From Flagellimonas chongwuensis (GTDB lineage Bacteria > Bacteroidota > Bacteroidia > Flavobacteriales > Flavobacteriaceae): a stretch of DNA of 64,000 nucleotides. The stretch lies in the NCBI RefSeq assembly GCF_013376415.1, contig NZ_WYET01000008.1:54658-118657 (forward strand). Direction: 5' to 3'. Below, piece after piece: positions 36,402-46,006 of the stretch (position 1 is the first letter of the stretch; every line of letters starts with the position of its first letter). The translations under genes were made by a program, and so were the position numbers. Under the pieces are notes generated by a model. That model was not told the DNA's origin. It did not search any database and saw only the letters and a program-made list of their open reading frames with translations.

Positions 36402-37517
36402 TTAATGATTAACCGTTTGTATTACAGCGTGAAATGCTTTCTTTGGTTTCAGTTCTCTATCGAACAACAAGGTGTAATCCGTTCTGCCGCGAATAGGGAA
36501 ATTGTTTTTCCAGGACAATCCATCGTGCAATCCCCAAAAGGTAACCCTTCCAATTTTGTCGGAATGTTTGTTGAATAGTTTAAAAATTTCTGCATACCGG
36601 TTAGCCAATTGGTCCTCAACCGAATCTGGTAAACCGTTGGGGTATGGGTCCATGTCCGGATTGTTCTCAAAGCTTACGGAAACATCAGCGGTCGGCGAGT
36701 TCCATGGACTGGGCAAAACCGAAATATCCAATTCCGTAAACATGACCTTCACACCGGTCTCTGCATACATTTCAATGGCGGTCTCGATATCTTCGATGGA
36801 GGGTTCGTCCAAACTCCAATGCGCTTGGACGCCGACCCCGTCTATTTTAATGTTCTTGCTCTTAAGGTGGTTTATAATCCGAATGGCGCCATCTCTTTTA
36901 TCTGCATCGATGAGGTTGTAATCGTTGTAATATAACTCAGCTTCGGGGTCCGCTTCATGAGCAAACCTAAAAGCATTTTCAATGAATGTTTCGCCACTTA
37001 TTTTATAAAATGTGGATTCCCTGTAGGAGCCATCTTCGGCCAAAGCTTCGTTGACCACATCCCAAGCATCTATTTGGCCTTTGTATTTACCTACGATAGT
37101 TGAAATATGTTTTTCTATCCGATGGGTCAATTCCAAATTATCAATAGTGTCCCCATTTGCTGTCTTAAAAACCCAAGGTGCCAATTGACTATGCCATACC
37201 AAGGTGTGCCCGATCACAAACATATCATTGGCATCTGCCAGGGCCACCAATTTGTCGGCCTGTTCAAAATTGAATGTATTCTCCTTGGGATGTATGTGCA
37301 TCCACTTCATATCGTTTTCTGCGGTCAATGCATTGAATTGGGAAGTGATCAGATCTGTTTCTTTCTTGTTGCTTTGGTTTATTTGATATCGATTCACCGC
37401 TACGCCCATCAAGAATTTATCTTTAAAAGCATCTTTGAGGCCTGTTGCTTGTGCGAATAGAGGGGATTGGCCTAGAAGTGTCGATATGGTCAAAATCAAG
37501 GTCAAGTATTTGTTCAT
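36402..37517 (-). CDS. GH10 endo-1,4-beta-xylanase, periplasmic
   Basis: The 371-residue enzyme has a cleavable signal peptide (ends near LFAQ) and no lipobox. It has the GH10 acid/base Glu157 in WDVVNEALAE and nucleophile Glu262 in MFTELDIS, plus NALTAENDMKW and GHTLVWHSQ. It lacks the linker of the first GH10 and probably shortens imported oligosaccharides in the periplasm. It is the first gene of GH10-GH115-esterase. An operator-like palindrome lies about 50 bp upstream of its start. Confidence 0.95.
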   Translation of the reverse strand: MNKYLTLILTISTLLGQSPLFAQATGLKDAFKDKFLMGVAVNRYQINQSNKKETDLITSQFNALTAENDMKWMHIHPKENTFNFEQADKLVALADANDMFVIGHTLVWHSQLAPWVFKTANGDTIDNLELTHRIEKHISTIVGKYKGQIDAWDVVNEALAEDGSYRESTFYKISGETFIENAFRFAHEADPEAELYYNDYNLIDADKRDGAIRIINHLKSKNIKIDGVGVQAHWSLDEPSIEDIETAIEMYAETGVKVMFTELDISVLPSPWNSPTADVSVSFENNPDMDPYPNGLPDSVEDQLANRYAEIFKLFNKHSDKIGRVTFWGLHDGLSWKNNFPIRGRTDYTLLFDRELKPKKAFHAVIQTVNH

Positions 37518-37567
37518 AATGGGTTATCAATTTTAGGGTTATCGTTGGATAAATCAATGTGCAAAAG

Positions 37568-37579
37568 GCAATCAACTGC
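37568..37579. promoter_or_regulatory. Operator-like site upstream of the periplasmic GH10 gene
   Basis: GCAATCAACTGC matches the perfect operator GCAATCGATTGC at 10 of 12 positions and lies 51 bp before the ATG on the minus strand. The symmetry is imperfect, so this is a weak candidate. Confidence 0.4.
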
Positions 37580-37659
37580 ATTTATAAAGTGTATTTTGAT
37601 CTTAAATTTTTCATGTTGCAATTTGATGAAAACCAAATTGTATCATCCTTAGGGTCATA

Positions 37660-37695
37660 AAAGGAAAGGCCGCCCAATGACAGCCTTTTCATTTT
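37660..37695 (-). terminator. Terminator-like hairpin after the CBM lipoprotein gene
   Basis: GAAAGGC (37664-37670) can pair with GCCTTTT (37683-37689); read on the minus strand the stem is followed by TTTCCTTTT. It separates the CBM gene from the GH10-GH115-esterase genes. Confidence 0.5.
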
Positions 37696-37726
37696 AATTT
37701 ATAAACGTATACGTGTCATCGTTGTC

Positions 37727-39253
37727 CTACTCTTCTTGTGGTGGCGCCAATAGGCTTACATCATCAATAAAATAAACTGCATCCAGGGTGAATCCAAGGT
37801 CCAATACTATGCCGGTCTGAGTGCTATTTGCTGTAAATATCCATTCAACTTTCTGCCATTCGGTGGTTACGGTCACATCACCTTGATATTGTGCATCCCC
37901 GTTACCGGTGGTGGACATTCTGATGGAACCTCCATTGCCAGGACCTGGTGCCGCTTTGATCCATAAACTGGCGGTATATTCCACCCCATCTTCGGTTGCA
38001 ACTGCATCACTAGCCAATTGGGTCCTCCAGGCATCTCCTCCAAATCCAACGGCCCTTAGCGCCCTTTCGCCGCTTCGGACTTCGTCGCTTGCTGTTGTCG
38101 CAGTCAACAAATCAGCTCCATTGAACTTACTCCAATTGGTAAATTCATCGCCATCTCCTTCTTCAAACCCTCCATTGAGCAAGATTTCCGTAGGCTGTGG
38201 TCCTGAAAGGCCGGTTGCGACCAAGGTGACGTTGTCTATAAAGTATACGGCATCCGCAATTACCCCAAGGTCCAAAACAGCTCTTGCAGGTGTGGCGTTG
38301 GCTGTAAATACCCACTCAATTTGCTGCCACTCCGTGGTTATATCGTAGTTTCCACTGTAAAGGGCATCCGGATTGGTCGAAAATCTAATGTTCCCACCAT
38401 CGCCAGGGGATCCTGCCTGTGCTTTGATCCACATGGTTAGCGTGTATTCCACTCCAACCTCTAAAGGCGCTGTATCACTTGCCAATTGGGTTCTCCATGC
38501 GTCTCCGCCGGCACCCAAGGCACGTAGGGACCTGCCGAAATAGGCCTGACCATCGACGCTGGTTGCCGTAAGTCCATCGCCACCGTTAAATTTTGACCAA
38601 TTGGTAAAATCATCTCCATCACCCAGTTCAAAACCTCCATTTAAAAGTAGATTTTCACCTACATAAAATTTTCCTGGCGCTGTTGCCTCACCACCAGATG
38701 TTACCACGGTAATCGGCGCTTCAAGATTTTCTTGAAGACCGGAAGGAACGGTAATCGTCAATTCTGTTGCTGTCGACGAAACTACATTTGCTTCGACCTC
38801 TCCAATAGTCACTGACTCGAGATTATTGAGGGATGTTCCTTTAATAATCACTTCTGCACCTTCCGGAGCAGCATTTGTAGATAATGCCAAGATAATAGGG
38901 AAAGGCCTTGCAACCACCTCTATGTTTCGGGTAACAATATAACCATCTGGCATTACCAATGTTACAAGTCCTTCACCAATGGCCACGTTTGAGGGTAGGG
39001 TAAAGGTCAATGTATCGCCATCCAATTGAAAGGGAATCTGGTTATTTCCTAAAAATACGAAAAGGACGGCTTCAAAATTACTTCCTTGCATGGTTACCTG
39101 ATCGCCCGGATAAAAATTCTCGGACTCTACGCTGGTTACATCTACCGTGGAAGCGGATAAATCATCCTCTTCGCAACTCGATATCATGGCAGCTGCAAAA
39201 ACAATCGCCATAACGGTTAAAAGGTTACTAAAATATTTTAGAGTTTTTGACAT
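37727..39253 (-). CDS. Surface lipoprotein with IPT/TIG domains and two tandem carbohydrate-binding modules
   Basis: The 508-residue lipoprotein has Cys27 (MISSC) followed by EEDD, a strong surface-export type sequence. Residues about 35-115 and 118-195 look like two IPT/TIG immunoglobulin-like domains (YPGDQVTMQGSNFEAVLFVF, APEGAEVIIKGTSLNNLESV). Two CBM4/9/22-like modules of about 150 residues follow. Both contain LLNGGFE, GDGD.FTNWSKFNG and GGDAWRTQLASD, and end with DAVYFIDNV or DAVYFIDDV. The close similarity of the modules points to recent duplication. In position it replaces SusE/SusF and should hold xylan at the cell surface; the ligand is inferred from context. Confidence 0.88.
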   Translation of the reverse strand: MSKTLKYFSNLLTVMAIVFAAAMISSCEEDDLSASTVDVTSVESENFYPGDQVTMQGSNFEAVLFVFLGNNQIPFQLDGDTLTFTLPSNVAIGEGLVTLVMPDGYIVTRNIEVVARPFPIILALSTNAAPEGAEVIIKGTSLNNLESVTIGEVEANVVSSTATELTITVPSGLQENLEAPITVVTSGGEATAPGKFYVGENLLLNGGFELGDGDDFTNWSKFNGGDGLTATSVDGQAYFGRSLRALGAGGDAWRTQLASDTAPLEVGVEYTLTMWIKAQAGSPGDGGNIRFSTNPDALYSGNYDITTEWQQIEWVFTANATPARAVLDLGVIADAVYFIDNVTLVATGLSGPQPTEILLNGGFEEGDGDEFTNWSKFNGADLLTATTASDEVRSGERALRAVGFGGDAWRTQLASDAVATEDGVEYTASLWIKAAPGPGNGGSIRMSTTGNGDAQYQGDVTVTTEWQKVEWIFTANSTQTGIVLDLGFTLDAVYFIDDVSLLAPPQEE

Positions 39254-39383
39254 GATCTTGGTTTTTGTTTAGTTGTAACTTATGTTTTATGCGCTAAAAA
39301 TGAATTAAATAGTAGTTATGTTATGGATACTCCTATGCTATTGTTATCGTTATCATTTTGAGGTCTCTGCCATCTGCATTTTT

Positions 39384-39415
39384 AAAAGAGGCCGTCGCAT
39401 TGGACCGCCTCTTTT
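39384..39415 (-). terminator. Terminator-like hairpin between susD and the CBM gene
   Basis: AAAAGAGGC (39384-39392) pairs with GCCTCTTTT (39407-39415) across a 14-nt loop, within a 220-bp gap. It may reduce read-through from the highly expressed susCD into the CBM gene. Confidence 0.6.
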
Positions 39416-39473
39416 TAATGCAACTTTAAACTAACTAACTCAAACTATTTACGAATTTTACGTAACTAGATTT

Positions 39474-41393
39474 TTAATATCCTGGATTTTGATATGCAGC
39501 CTTTTCGGCTTCTGACATATTCAAATCATCTATCTGTCCTTGTGGTATTGGTCTTAAGTAATGGTATGGTTCAATGGTCCTGTTCGTTGTTTCAGGATTA
39601 TGGTCGGCAGCATCATTTCCTGCAATTTCATAGGAACTTGCGTATTCTGTCCATTTTTGTGTGCGTACCAAATCATACCATCTCATACCCTCGCCAAAAT
39701 ATTCTCGCGAACGTTCGGCCAAAACATAGTCGATATCTATTACGGCGGGTGTTGCAGCGACCATAGCGGCACTGTTGTCCTCGATACGTTCTTGTTGCTC
39801 ACCGTTATCGAAGCGCCACATACCGGCACGGGCACGGATTACATTAATGAGGTCGTTCGCAGTAAAGCTTCCTGTAGCCCCTTTAACAGCTGCTTCGGCT
39901 GCCACTAAATAGAATTCTGAGAATTTGGCAATAGGGAAGGGGCGTGTGATGGCTCCGTTAGGGGATCCTAGGCCTCCACCATTATCGGTACGGTAGGTTC
40001 CCAATTTCCATAGACCAGGATAGAACCTCCTGTTAATTTCATTGAGATTGATAACATAATCCGACCTTCCAGGAATTTGTCCTCCTCCTATATTACCACC
40101 ATTTACGCTATAGTCTACAGCCGGATCATAATCATCCAAGAACGATACCACTGCATCTCCCGGAGCTATTTCCAAACCATTGGCCGCGGTTAGGGTAGGA
40201 CTTGGGTCTCCCCCTTTATCCCAGTTTCCTCGATAACTGGTGACGAATGTACCATCGTAACGGGAATCCAAATCTTTTTCTGCAAACGTTTCTGTGAATA
40301 CACTTATAGGCGGGGCCATACGCGTCCAAGGCCTACCATAGCTCTGCGCAGCTTCACGTTGAACTGCAGCAACACCATCAACGCTGATGGTCGTATAGTT
40401 GGATGTCACCATCCAAACAGCTGTATTTGCTGGATTTTCGGTTCCGCTGAAGCCTAGGTCCGCACCGTTGTAAATTTGACTTTCTTCCGTACGGTCGGCA
40501 TACAACATCATTTCCTCATGACGGTCGTTGGTAGCTACATGTACATCATAGAAATAATCCAATAGGCGATATGGCCCAGGGTTATTGATGCCCTGTACTG
40601 CTAGATTGTACGCTTGTTGGAAATAATATGATGGGCCATTGCCATCCGGGTCTGTCCTTGGGGCTTCTGGATATGTTGGAATACCGTTGGGGTTTTCCAA
40701 CCACCATCCGTAAGTTAAATAGGCCTTGGCCAAGATCAATCGGGCCGCGTTTTTGGTAACTGCCCCGGTCAACCTTGGGCTTTCTGGCAAATTGGCAACG
40801 GCATCCTCTAAATCGGGAAAAATAGCCCTGGTATATACTTCTGGGACGGTGTTACGGACCGAAGTCCTGACCGCGGAACTGTTGAAAGCCAATTCGCCCG
40901 AACCTAGATCCAATGGAACACCTCCGTAGGTTTGAACCAATAGGAAATAATTGAACGCCCTAAAAAACTTGGCCTCTGCGATCAAAGATTCGTCCAAGCC
41001 CACGGCTGCTGCGTTTTCTATGATTCCGCTGGCAGTATTGATGGCCGGGAAAGCATTGCCCCACGGCGTACCGATGGAAAAACCGCTTTCAGGTCTTAGA
41101 TTTCCTTGGCCAGCAAGGTCAAGGTCATAAAAATTATTATCGGCACTTTGTGCAGCGCAGTACTCATCTGTTCCCGTTTCTCCCAAATTTAGGAAATAGG
41201 CAAAGCCATATACGTTCCTTAAGTTTTGGTACAAATAGGTCAAACCACCCTGAACACCAAGCTCTGTTGAGAAAAACTCTGGGGTGAACACACCTCTTGG
41301 TTCCTCCTCTATAATATCTTTTGTACAGGATCCTATAAACAATGCAATGGATAAGATTGCTATTGATATACTTTTTCTTTTCATCTTTCTCAT
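39474..41393 (-). CDS. SusD/RagB-family xylan-oligosaccharide-binding lipoprotein
   Basis: The 639-residue lipoprotein has Cys23 (FIGSC) followed by TKDIIEEE, a surface-export type signal. SusD hallmarks are EAKFFRAFNYFLLVQTYGGVPL, IAKFSEFYLVAAEAAVKGAT near residue 490, VLAERSREYFGEGMRWYDLVR and YLRPIPQGQID. It begins 4 bp after the SusC stop and forms the lid of that channel. Its ligand is probably a glucuronoxylan oligosaccharide, inferred from the surrounding enzymes. Confidence 0.94.
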   Translation of the reverse strand: MRKMKRKSISIAILSIALFIGSCTKDIIEEEPRGVFTPEFFSTELGVQGGLTYLYQNLRNVYGFAYFLNLGETGTDEYCAAQSADNNFYDLDLAGQGNLRPESGFSIGTPWGNAFPAINTASGIIENAAAVGLDESLIAEAKFFRAFNYFLLVQTYGGVPLDLGSGELAFNSSAVRTSVRNTVPEVYTRAIFPDLEDAVANLPESPRLTGAVTKNAARLILAKAYLTYGWWLENPNGIPTYPEAPRTDPDGNGPSYYFQQAYNLAVQGINNPGPYRLLDYFYDVHVATNDRHEEMMLYADRTEESQIYNGADLGFSGTENPANTAVWMVTSNYTTISVDGVAAVQREAAQSYGRPWTRMAPPISVFTETFAEKDLDSRYDGTFVTSYRGNWDKGGDPSPTLTAANGLEIAPGDAVVSFLDDYDPAVDYSVNGGNIGGGQIPGRSDYVINLNEINRRFYPGLWKLGTYRTDNGGGLGSPNGAITRPFPIAKFSEFYLVAAEAAVKGATGSFTANDLINVIRARAGMWRFDNGEQQERIEDNSAAMVAATPAVIDIDYVLAERSREYFGEGMRWYDLVRTQKWTEYASSYEIAGNDAADHNPETTNRTIEPYHYLRPIPQGQIDDLNMSEAEKAAYQNPGY

Positions 41394-41397
41394 TTTT

Positions 41398-44300
41398 TTA
41401 AAATGTTACGTTTAATCCTAGCATAAAATTCCTTGATGTGGGCGCATTGGCTCCTACCGTTGGTATTCCTGTGGAAATATTATTAGTGTTAACGGCAACG
41501 TTTTGTCTTGTGCCGTCAGCATTTACACCCGAGTTGGTTTCCGGGTCCAGACCGGATTCATCGTGGAATGGAGAGAACAATACAAATGGATTTTGTACCG
41601 TGGCATACAGGCGCAGACTTTTGAACCAAGTATCCTTTAAAGTGGATTGGTCAAAATTATAGCCCAAGGTCATTGCGCGGACCTTTAGATAAGAGCCATC
41701 AAAATAACCTAAGGTACTTCCGTATTTTGGGTTGTCACCGCTTTGGATTCCCCCAGGAGCAGGATACCTGGCATCGGTATTGGAAGGGGTCCAATAATCT
41801 ACATCAACGTTATTTCTTCTACCGGTAAGTAGGTTCAGATATCCGCTTGATGAGTACAATGTACTTACGAGTATACCTCCACTTTGGAAAGCACCAACCA
41901 CATTCAAATCGAAATTTTTATAGGCAAGGCGAGTATTGAAACCACCAAGGAAATCCGGGGTGGGGTCTTGAACGATTCTGTCATCGGCACCGATAACGCG
42001 GGTAGGAGAACCGTCAGGATTGAAATCTCCGGTATATCTTACCCTGATCATACCTTCGTTACCTCCGGGTTCATATTGGTCCAGATATTCAAACCCTGGG
42101 TCGGATTCGTTCCATAGGCCCAATCTTTCGTAATCAAATATTACATTGATGGGAGAGCCAACAAACCAAAGGTTTCCTTCATCCCTGTCCTGACCGGAGG
42201 CCAATGAGGTAATCTCGTTTCTATTGGTATACACGTTAACCCCAACGTCCCATGAGAATCCATCGGGATTGTCGAAAATGATACCGTTCAGCGCAATCTC
42301 GAGACCTTTGTTCTCTGTGTTACCTATATTACTGGTCACGCTTCCCACACCCGCAGTACTTGGAAGTCCGAGGCCCAATAAGATATCATTGGTTTTGGTA
42401 ATGTAGTATTCAGCGCTACCGGATAGACGGTTGTTGAAAAATCCAAAATCCAGACCGTAGTTGTAGGTTTCTGAAAACTCCCATCCCAGATCCGGATTAG
42501 GTAGTTGATTTACAAAGTAACCTGTGGCAAAGGTATCCCCAAAGTTATAGTTGACCTGTCCTAATCTACCTTGAACGGAATAAGGAGCGATGGCCTGGTT
42601 GGAGGTTTCACCGTATCCTGCACGCAATTTCAACTGATTTACCCAGCCAACTTTGTCCATAAATGGCTCATTGGCAATATTCCATCCTACAGAAACTGCG
42701 GGATATGTAACCCACTTACGCCCGGGAGCTAATCTGGATGAACCGTCCGAACGAACGGTAGCGGTCAATAAATACCGATTGTCAAACTGATATAGGACCC
42801 TGGCCATATAGGATAATAGGCCAGTTGCGGAATAACCGGTTCCGTAGTCTGTAATGTCCTCTGAAAGCGCAGCATCAAGATTGTACCACAAAGATGTTTC
42901 ATCGGGAACATTTCGTACAGCCAGTCCCACATTGTCAAATTCGGTGTTCTGAGAAGAGAACAACCCAACAAAATTGACTTGGTGTTTGCCAAACGTCTTA
43001 TCGTAGATTAATTGATTTTCAATGACGTAATCCTTTTGGATTGAAGAGTTGTAGCTTGCAGATGAAGGGTTTATGGGGTTATAATTGAATACACCCTGAC
43101 CAGTGAAATTACCATCTCTGGCCGAACGGAAATTCAAACCGACATTAAGGCGGTATTTTAATCCATCTACCCAAGGTATTTGCAATTCCCCATAGATATT
43201 GTTGTAGGTACCGAAGTCTAGTTGCTCGTTTACCCTACCTTTACCGATACGGTTTACTTCGTCTCTGGTGGGAATCCATGCATCATCTGCCTGCGTTTGA
43301 AGACGGACAGATTCTAGGTAGTTACCATCTGCATCGTACGGACTCAAGAGGGGAGATGCTCCCAACGTTTGGTATATGCCCACAATACTACTTGTTTTAT
43401 TGAAGTTGGTAACCGAGTTTAAACCAAATCGGAACAGTTTTCCTACATTTTGGTCAATCTGTGCACGTAACGAATATCTATCAAAGGAATCGCCAGGTAC
43501 AACGGATGTTTCTTTAAAATATCCCAGTCCCACATTATAGGAACCATTTTCCGTACCACCCTGAATACTTACATCGTGAGCGGTTTGCAGACCGGTCTTG
43601 TATAATTCGTCCTGCCAATCGGTATCGTTGCCCAAGTATTCATCACCGGCCAAACCGAATAGTGGCGTACCTCCGTTGTTTGCCGCCACATCTGCCCGCA
43701 ATTGAATAAGCTGTGCTGCATTCATCATCGGGAATTTGGCAAACACTTCTTTTGATGCATAATAGGTATTATAGGTAATGGTGGCCTTTTGCCCTTTTGT
43801 ACCGGATTTAGTGGTAATCAAAATAACACCGTTTGCACCTCTGGAACCATAAATCGCTGTGGCGGATGCATCCTTTAATATGTCAAGGCTCGCAATATCG
43901 TTTGGATTGATATCACTTAATCCTCCAGAAAAAGGGATTCCGTTGAGAACTATCAACGGGTTGTTGTCCGCAGAAAGTGAGCGTGTACCACGAATACGTA
44001 TTTGTGGTGCCGCACCGGGCCTAGAACTGGTCGAGGAAATGTTGACACCGGCGGCTCGACCTTGAAGTGCTTGTTGGAAGTTGGCCGATTGTACCTCATT
44101 TAAATTATCGCCCTTAATGGAGACCACGGAACCAGTTACAGATTCCTTTCTTTGGGTACCATAACCTATTACGACCACCTCGTCCAATTGTTGGGTATCC
44201 TCAGCCAATTGCACATTAAGTGTAGATTGGCCATTTACCGCAATCGTTTGAGAAATGAAACCAAGATAACGGAATTCTAGGGTCGCATTGGACGCAGCCT

Positions 44301-44538
44301 CAATCTGATAGTTCCCGTCAAAGTCTGTCGATGTTCCATTTGTTGTATTCTGCACGATTACACTGGCCCCTGGAATTGGTGTGCCAGATGCGTCAGTCAC
44401 AGTACCTGATACGGTGACGGTGTTCTGAGCTATAGCTGCGGTAGTGCAAAAAATAAATAACAAAAAGCTTGTTAAGTACAAACGCAAAGGGGAGGTCCAT
44501 CTGCCATTTGTATAAACAAATAAAGGTTTTTCAGTCAT
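41398..44538 (-). CDS. SusC/RagA-type TonB-dependent transporter for xylan oligosaccharides
   Basis: The 1046-residue protein has a signal peptide ending near AIAQN. A carboxypeptidase-regulatory-like domain follows (VSGTVTDASGTPIPGASVIV), then the plug from LDEVVVIGYGTQRKESVTGS. A 22-strand barrel ends with RNFMLGLNVTF. Unlike the SusC at 3625 it lacks an STN domain, so it is not wired to a FecR/ECF pair. This fits control by the LacI-type regulator, and an operator-like palindrome lies about 100 bp upstream. It starts the minus-strand unit SusC-SusD-CBM. Confidence 0.94.
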   Translation of the reverse strand: MTEKPLFVYTNGRWTSPLRLYLTSFLLFIFCTTAAIAQNTVTVSGTVTDASGTPIPGASVIVQNTTNGTSTDFDGNYQIEAASNATLEFRYLGFISQTIAVNGQSTLNVQLAEDTQQLDEVVVIGYGTQRKESVTGSVVSIKGDNLNEVQSANFQQALQGRAAGVNISSTSSRPGAAPQIRIRGTRSLSADNNPLIVLNGIPFSGGLSDINPNDIASLDILKDASATAIYGSRGANGVILITTKSGTKGQKATITYNTYYASKEVFAKFPMMNAAQLIQLRADVAANNGGTPLFGLAGDEYLGNDTDWQDELYKTGLQTAHDVSIQGGTENGSYNVGLGYFKETSVVPGDSFDRYSLRAQIDQNVGKLFRFGLNSVTNFNKTSSIVGIYQTLGASPLLSPYDADGNYLESVRLQTQADDAWIPTRDEVNRIGKGRVNEQLDFGTYNNIYGELQIPWVDGLKYRLNVGLNFRSARDGNFTGQGVFNYNPINPSSASYNSSIQKDYVIENQLIYDKTFGKHQVNFVGLFSSQNTEFDNVGLAVRNVPDETSLWYNLDAALSEDITDYGTGYSATGLLSYMARVLYQFDNRYLLTATVRSDGSSRLAPGRKWVTYPAVSVGWNIANEPFMDKVGWVNQLKLRAGYGETSNQAIAPYSVQGRLGQVNYNFGDTFATGYFVNQLPNPDLGWEFSETYNYGLDFGFFNNRLSGSAEYYITKTNDILLGLGLPSTAGVGSVTSNIGNTENKGLEIALNGIIFDNPDGFSWDVGVNVYTNRNEITSLASGQDRDEGNLWFVGSPINVIFDYERLGLWNESDPGFEYLDQYEPGGNEGMIRVRYTGDFNPDGSPTRVIGADDRIVQDPTPDFLGGFNTRLAYKNFDLNVVGAFQSGGILVSTLYSSSGYLNLLTGRRNNVDVDYWTPSNTDARYPAPGGIQSGDNPKYGSTLGYFDGSYLKVRAMTLGYNFDQSTLKDTWFKSLRLYATVQNPFVLFSPFHDESGLDPETNSGVNADGTRQNVAVNTNNISTGIPTVGANAPTSRNFMLGLNVTF

Positions 44539-44639
44539 GTTACTAAGTTTTGATTTTGTTCAGTTAATTAATTCCATTATGACAAAAAAGAATGCTCATT
44601 ATTTGGAATGTGATAAATATACATAATATATCGTTTAAC

Positions 44640-44651
44640 GCAATCGGTTGC
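44640..44651. promoter_or_regulatory. Operator-like site upstream of xylan susC
   Basis: GCAATCGGTTGC matches GCAATCGATTGC at 11 of 12 positions and lies 101 bp before the susC ATG in the divergent gap with the GH43 gene. Confidence 0.55.
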
Positions 44652-44751
44652 ATTAATTTTTTTTAGATTTGACATTGAAATTATTCTGTATGCACAATAA
44701 ATACTATATAAGTAACTGATAAACAGTTTTATATATTTTTTAAAAAAATAA

Positions 44752-44763
44752 GCAAACGATTGT
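44752..44763. promoter_or_regulatory. Operator-like site upstream of the GH43 lipoprotein gene
   Basis: GCAAACGATTGT matches the perfect operator at 10 of 12 positions and lies 49 bp before the GH43 ATG. Confidence 0.45.
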
Positions 44764-44812
44764 TTATTCAGAATAATATGTATTTTTAAAAATCAAAACG
44801 ATCTATTGTATT

Positions 44813-45979
44813 ATGAAAAACACATTTTTGACTCAAAAAAACTGCTCAAGGCGGATTTCTTCAACCTGTTTTCTATTAATTCCACTTGTTTTTTTTACGT
44901 TTAGTTGCAAACGTCAAAAGCAAGGTCCCCAAGATGCTCAGGAGGATGTAGGTGTGATTGTGGATACCGTCGGAACAACTCCTGATAAGGTCTATACTTT
45001 GACATCTGAACTTTATACTGCAGATCCTTCTGCCCATGTTTTTGAGGGTAAGTTATATGTATATCCATCACACGATTTTGAATCAGGAATTCCAGAGGAT
45101 GATTTGGGAAGTCATTTTAACATGGAAGATTATCATGTGTTTTCGATGGATAGTGTGGGAGGAGAAGTTACAGACCACGGATTGGCGCTACATATTGACG
45201 ATGTCCCTTGGGCAGGTAGGCAAATGTGGGCTCCGGACGCTGCTAAAAAGGGCGATGAATACTTTTTATACTTTCCGGTTAAGGACAAAGAGGATGTTTT
45301 TCATATTGGTGTGGCCAAGAGCAACGCTCCCGAAGGTCCATTTGAAGCCATGCCGGAGCCAATTAAGGGAAGTTTTAGCATGGACCCTGCGGTTTTTGGG
45401 GATATCGATGGCTCCTATTATATGTACTTCGGAGGTATTTGGGGTGGACAGCTTCAACAATGGGACCAAGGGGAATATTTGGGAACCGACAAGTACCCTG
45501 CAGATGACGAACCGGCACTTATGCCCAAGATTGCCAAAATGGGAGATGATATGATAAGTTTTACTGAGGAGCCCAAAGATGTTATGATATTGGATAAAAA
45601 TGGAGAGCCTATTCTTGCAGGGGACAACGACCGAAGGTTTTTTGAAGCTGCCTGGGTCCACCGGTATAATGGCAAATATTATCTTTCTTACTCCACTGGT
45701 GATACCCATAATATTCTTTACGCTATCGCAGATAATCCATATGGACCGTTTACTTATCAAGGGGTGATCTTAGATCCTGTATTGGGTTGGACCAATCACC
45801 ATTCTATCGTCGAGTATCAGGGGAAGTGGTGGTTGTTTTTCCATGATAGTTCCATGTCCGGCGGAAAAACACACTTACGAAGCGTTAAAATGACCGAACT
45901 TACCTATAATCCCGATGGGACCATCCAAAGAATTAATGCGCTGGTAACTGCAGAAACCGGGTCTGCCGATGAAAAATAA
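44813..45979 (+). CDS. GH43 family lipoprotein, probable beta-xylosidase (GH43_1-like)
   Basis: The 388-residue lipoprotein has Cys32 (FTFSC) followed by KRQKQG, without the acidic signal, so it is probably periplasmic. The single propeller domain carries Asp71 (TADPSAHVF), Asp191 (SMDPAVFGD) and Glu278 (FFEAAWVH), and ends with HHSIVEYQGKWWLFFHDSS. The motif set resembles GH43 subfamily 1. It would release xylose from xylo-oligosaccharides, but arabinofuranosidase activity is possible. It is transcribed alone, divergent from susC, and ends in a terminator. Confidence 0.9.
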   Translation: MKNTFLTQKNCSRRISSTCFLLIPLVFFTFSCKRQKQGPQDAQEDVGVIVDTVGTTPDKVYTLTSELYTADPSAHVFEGKLYVYPSHDFESGIPEDDLGSHFNMEDYHVFSMDSVGGEVTDHGLALHIDDVPWAGRQMWAPDAAKKGDEYFLYFPVKDKEDVFHIGVAKSNAPEGPFEAMPEPIKGSFSMDPAVFGDIDGSYYMYFGGIWGGQLQQWDQGEYLGTDKYPADDEPALMPKIAKMGDDMISFTEEPKDVMILDKNGEPILAGDNDRRFFEAAWVHRYNGKYYLSYSTGDTHNILYAIADNPYGPFTYQGVILDPVLGWTNHHSIVEYQGKWWLFFHDSSMSGGKTHLRSVKMTELTYNPDGTIQRINALVTAETGSADEK

Positions 45980-46006
45980 AATCTCGTAGTAAAACACTTA
46001 AAAAGA

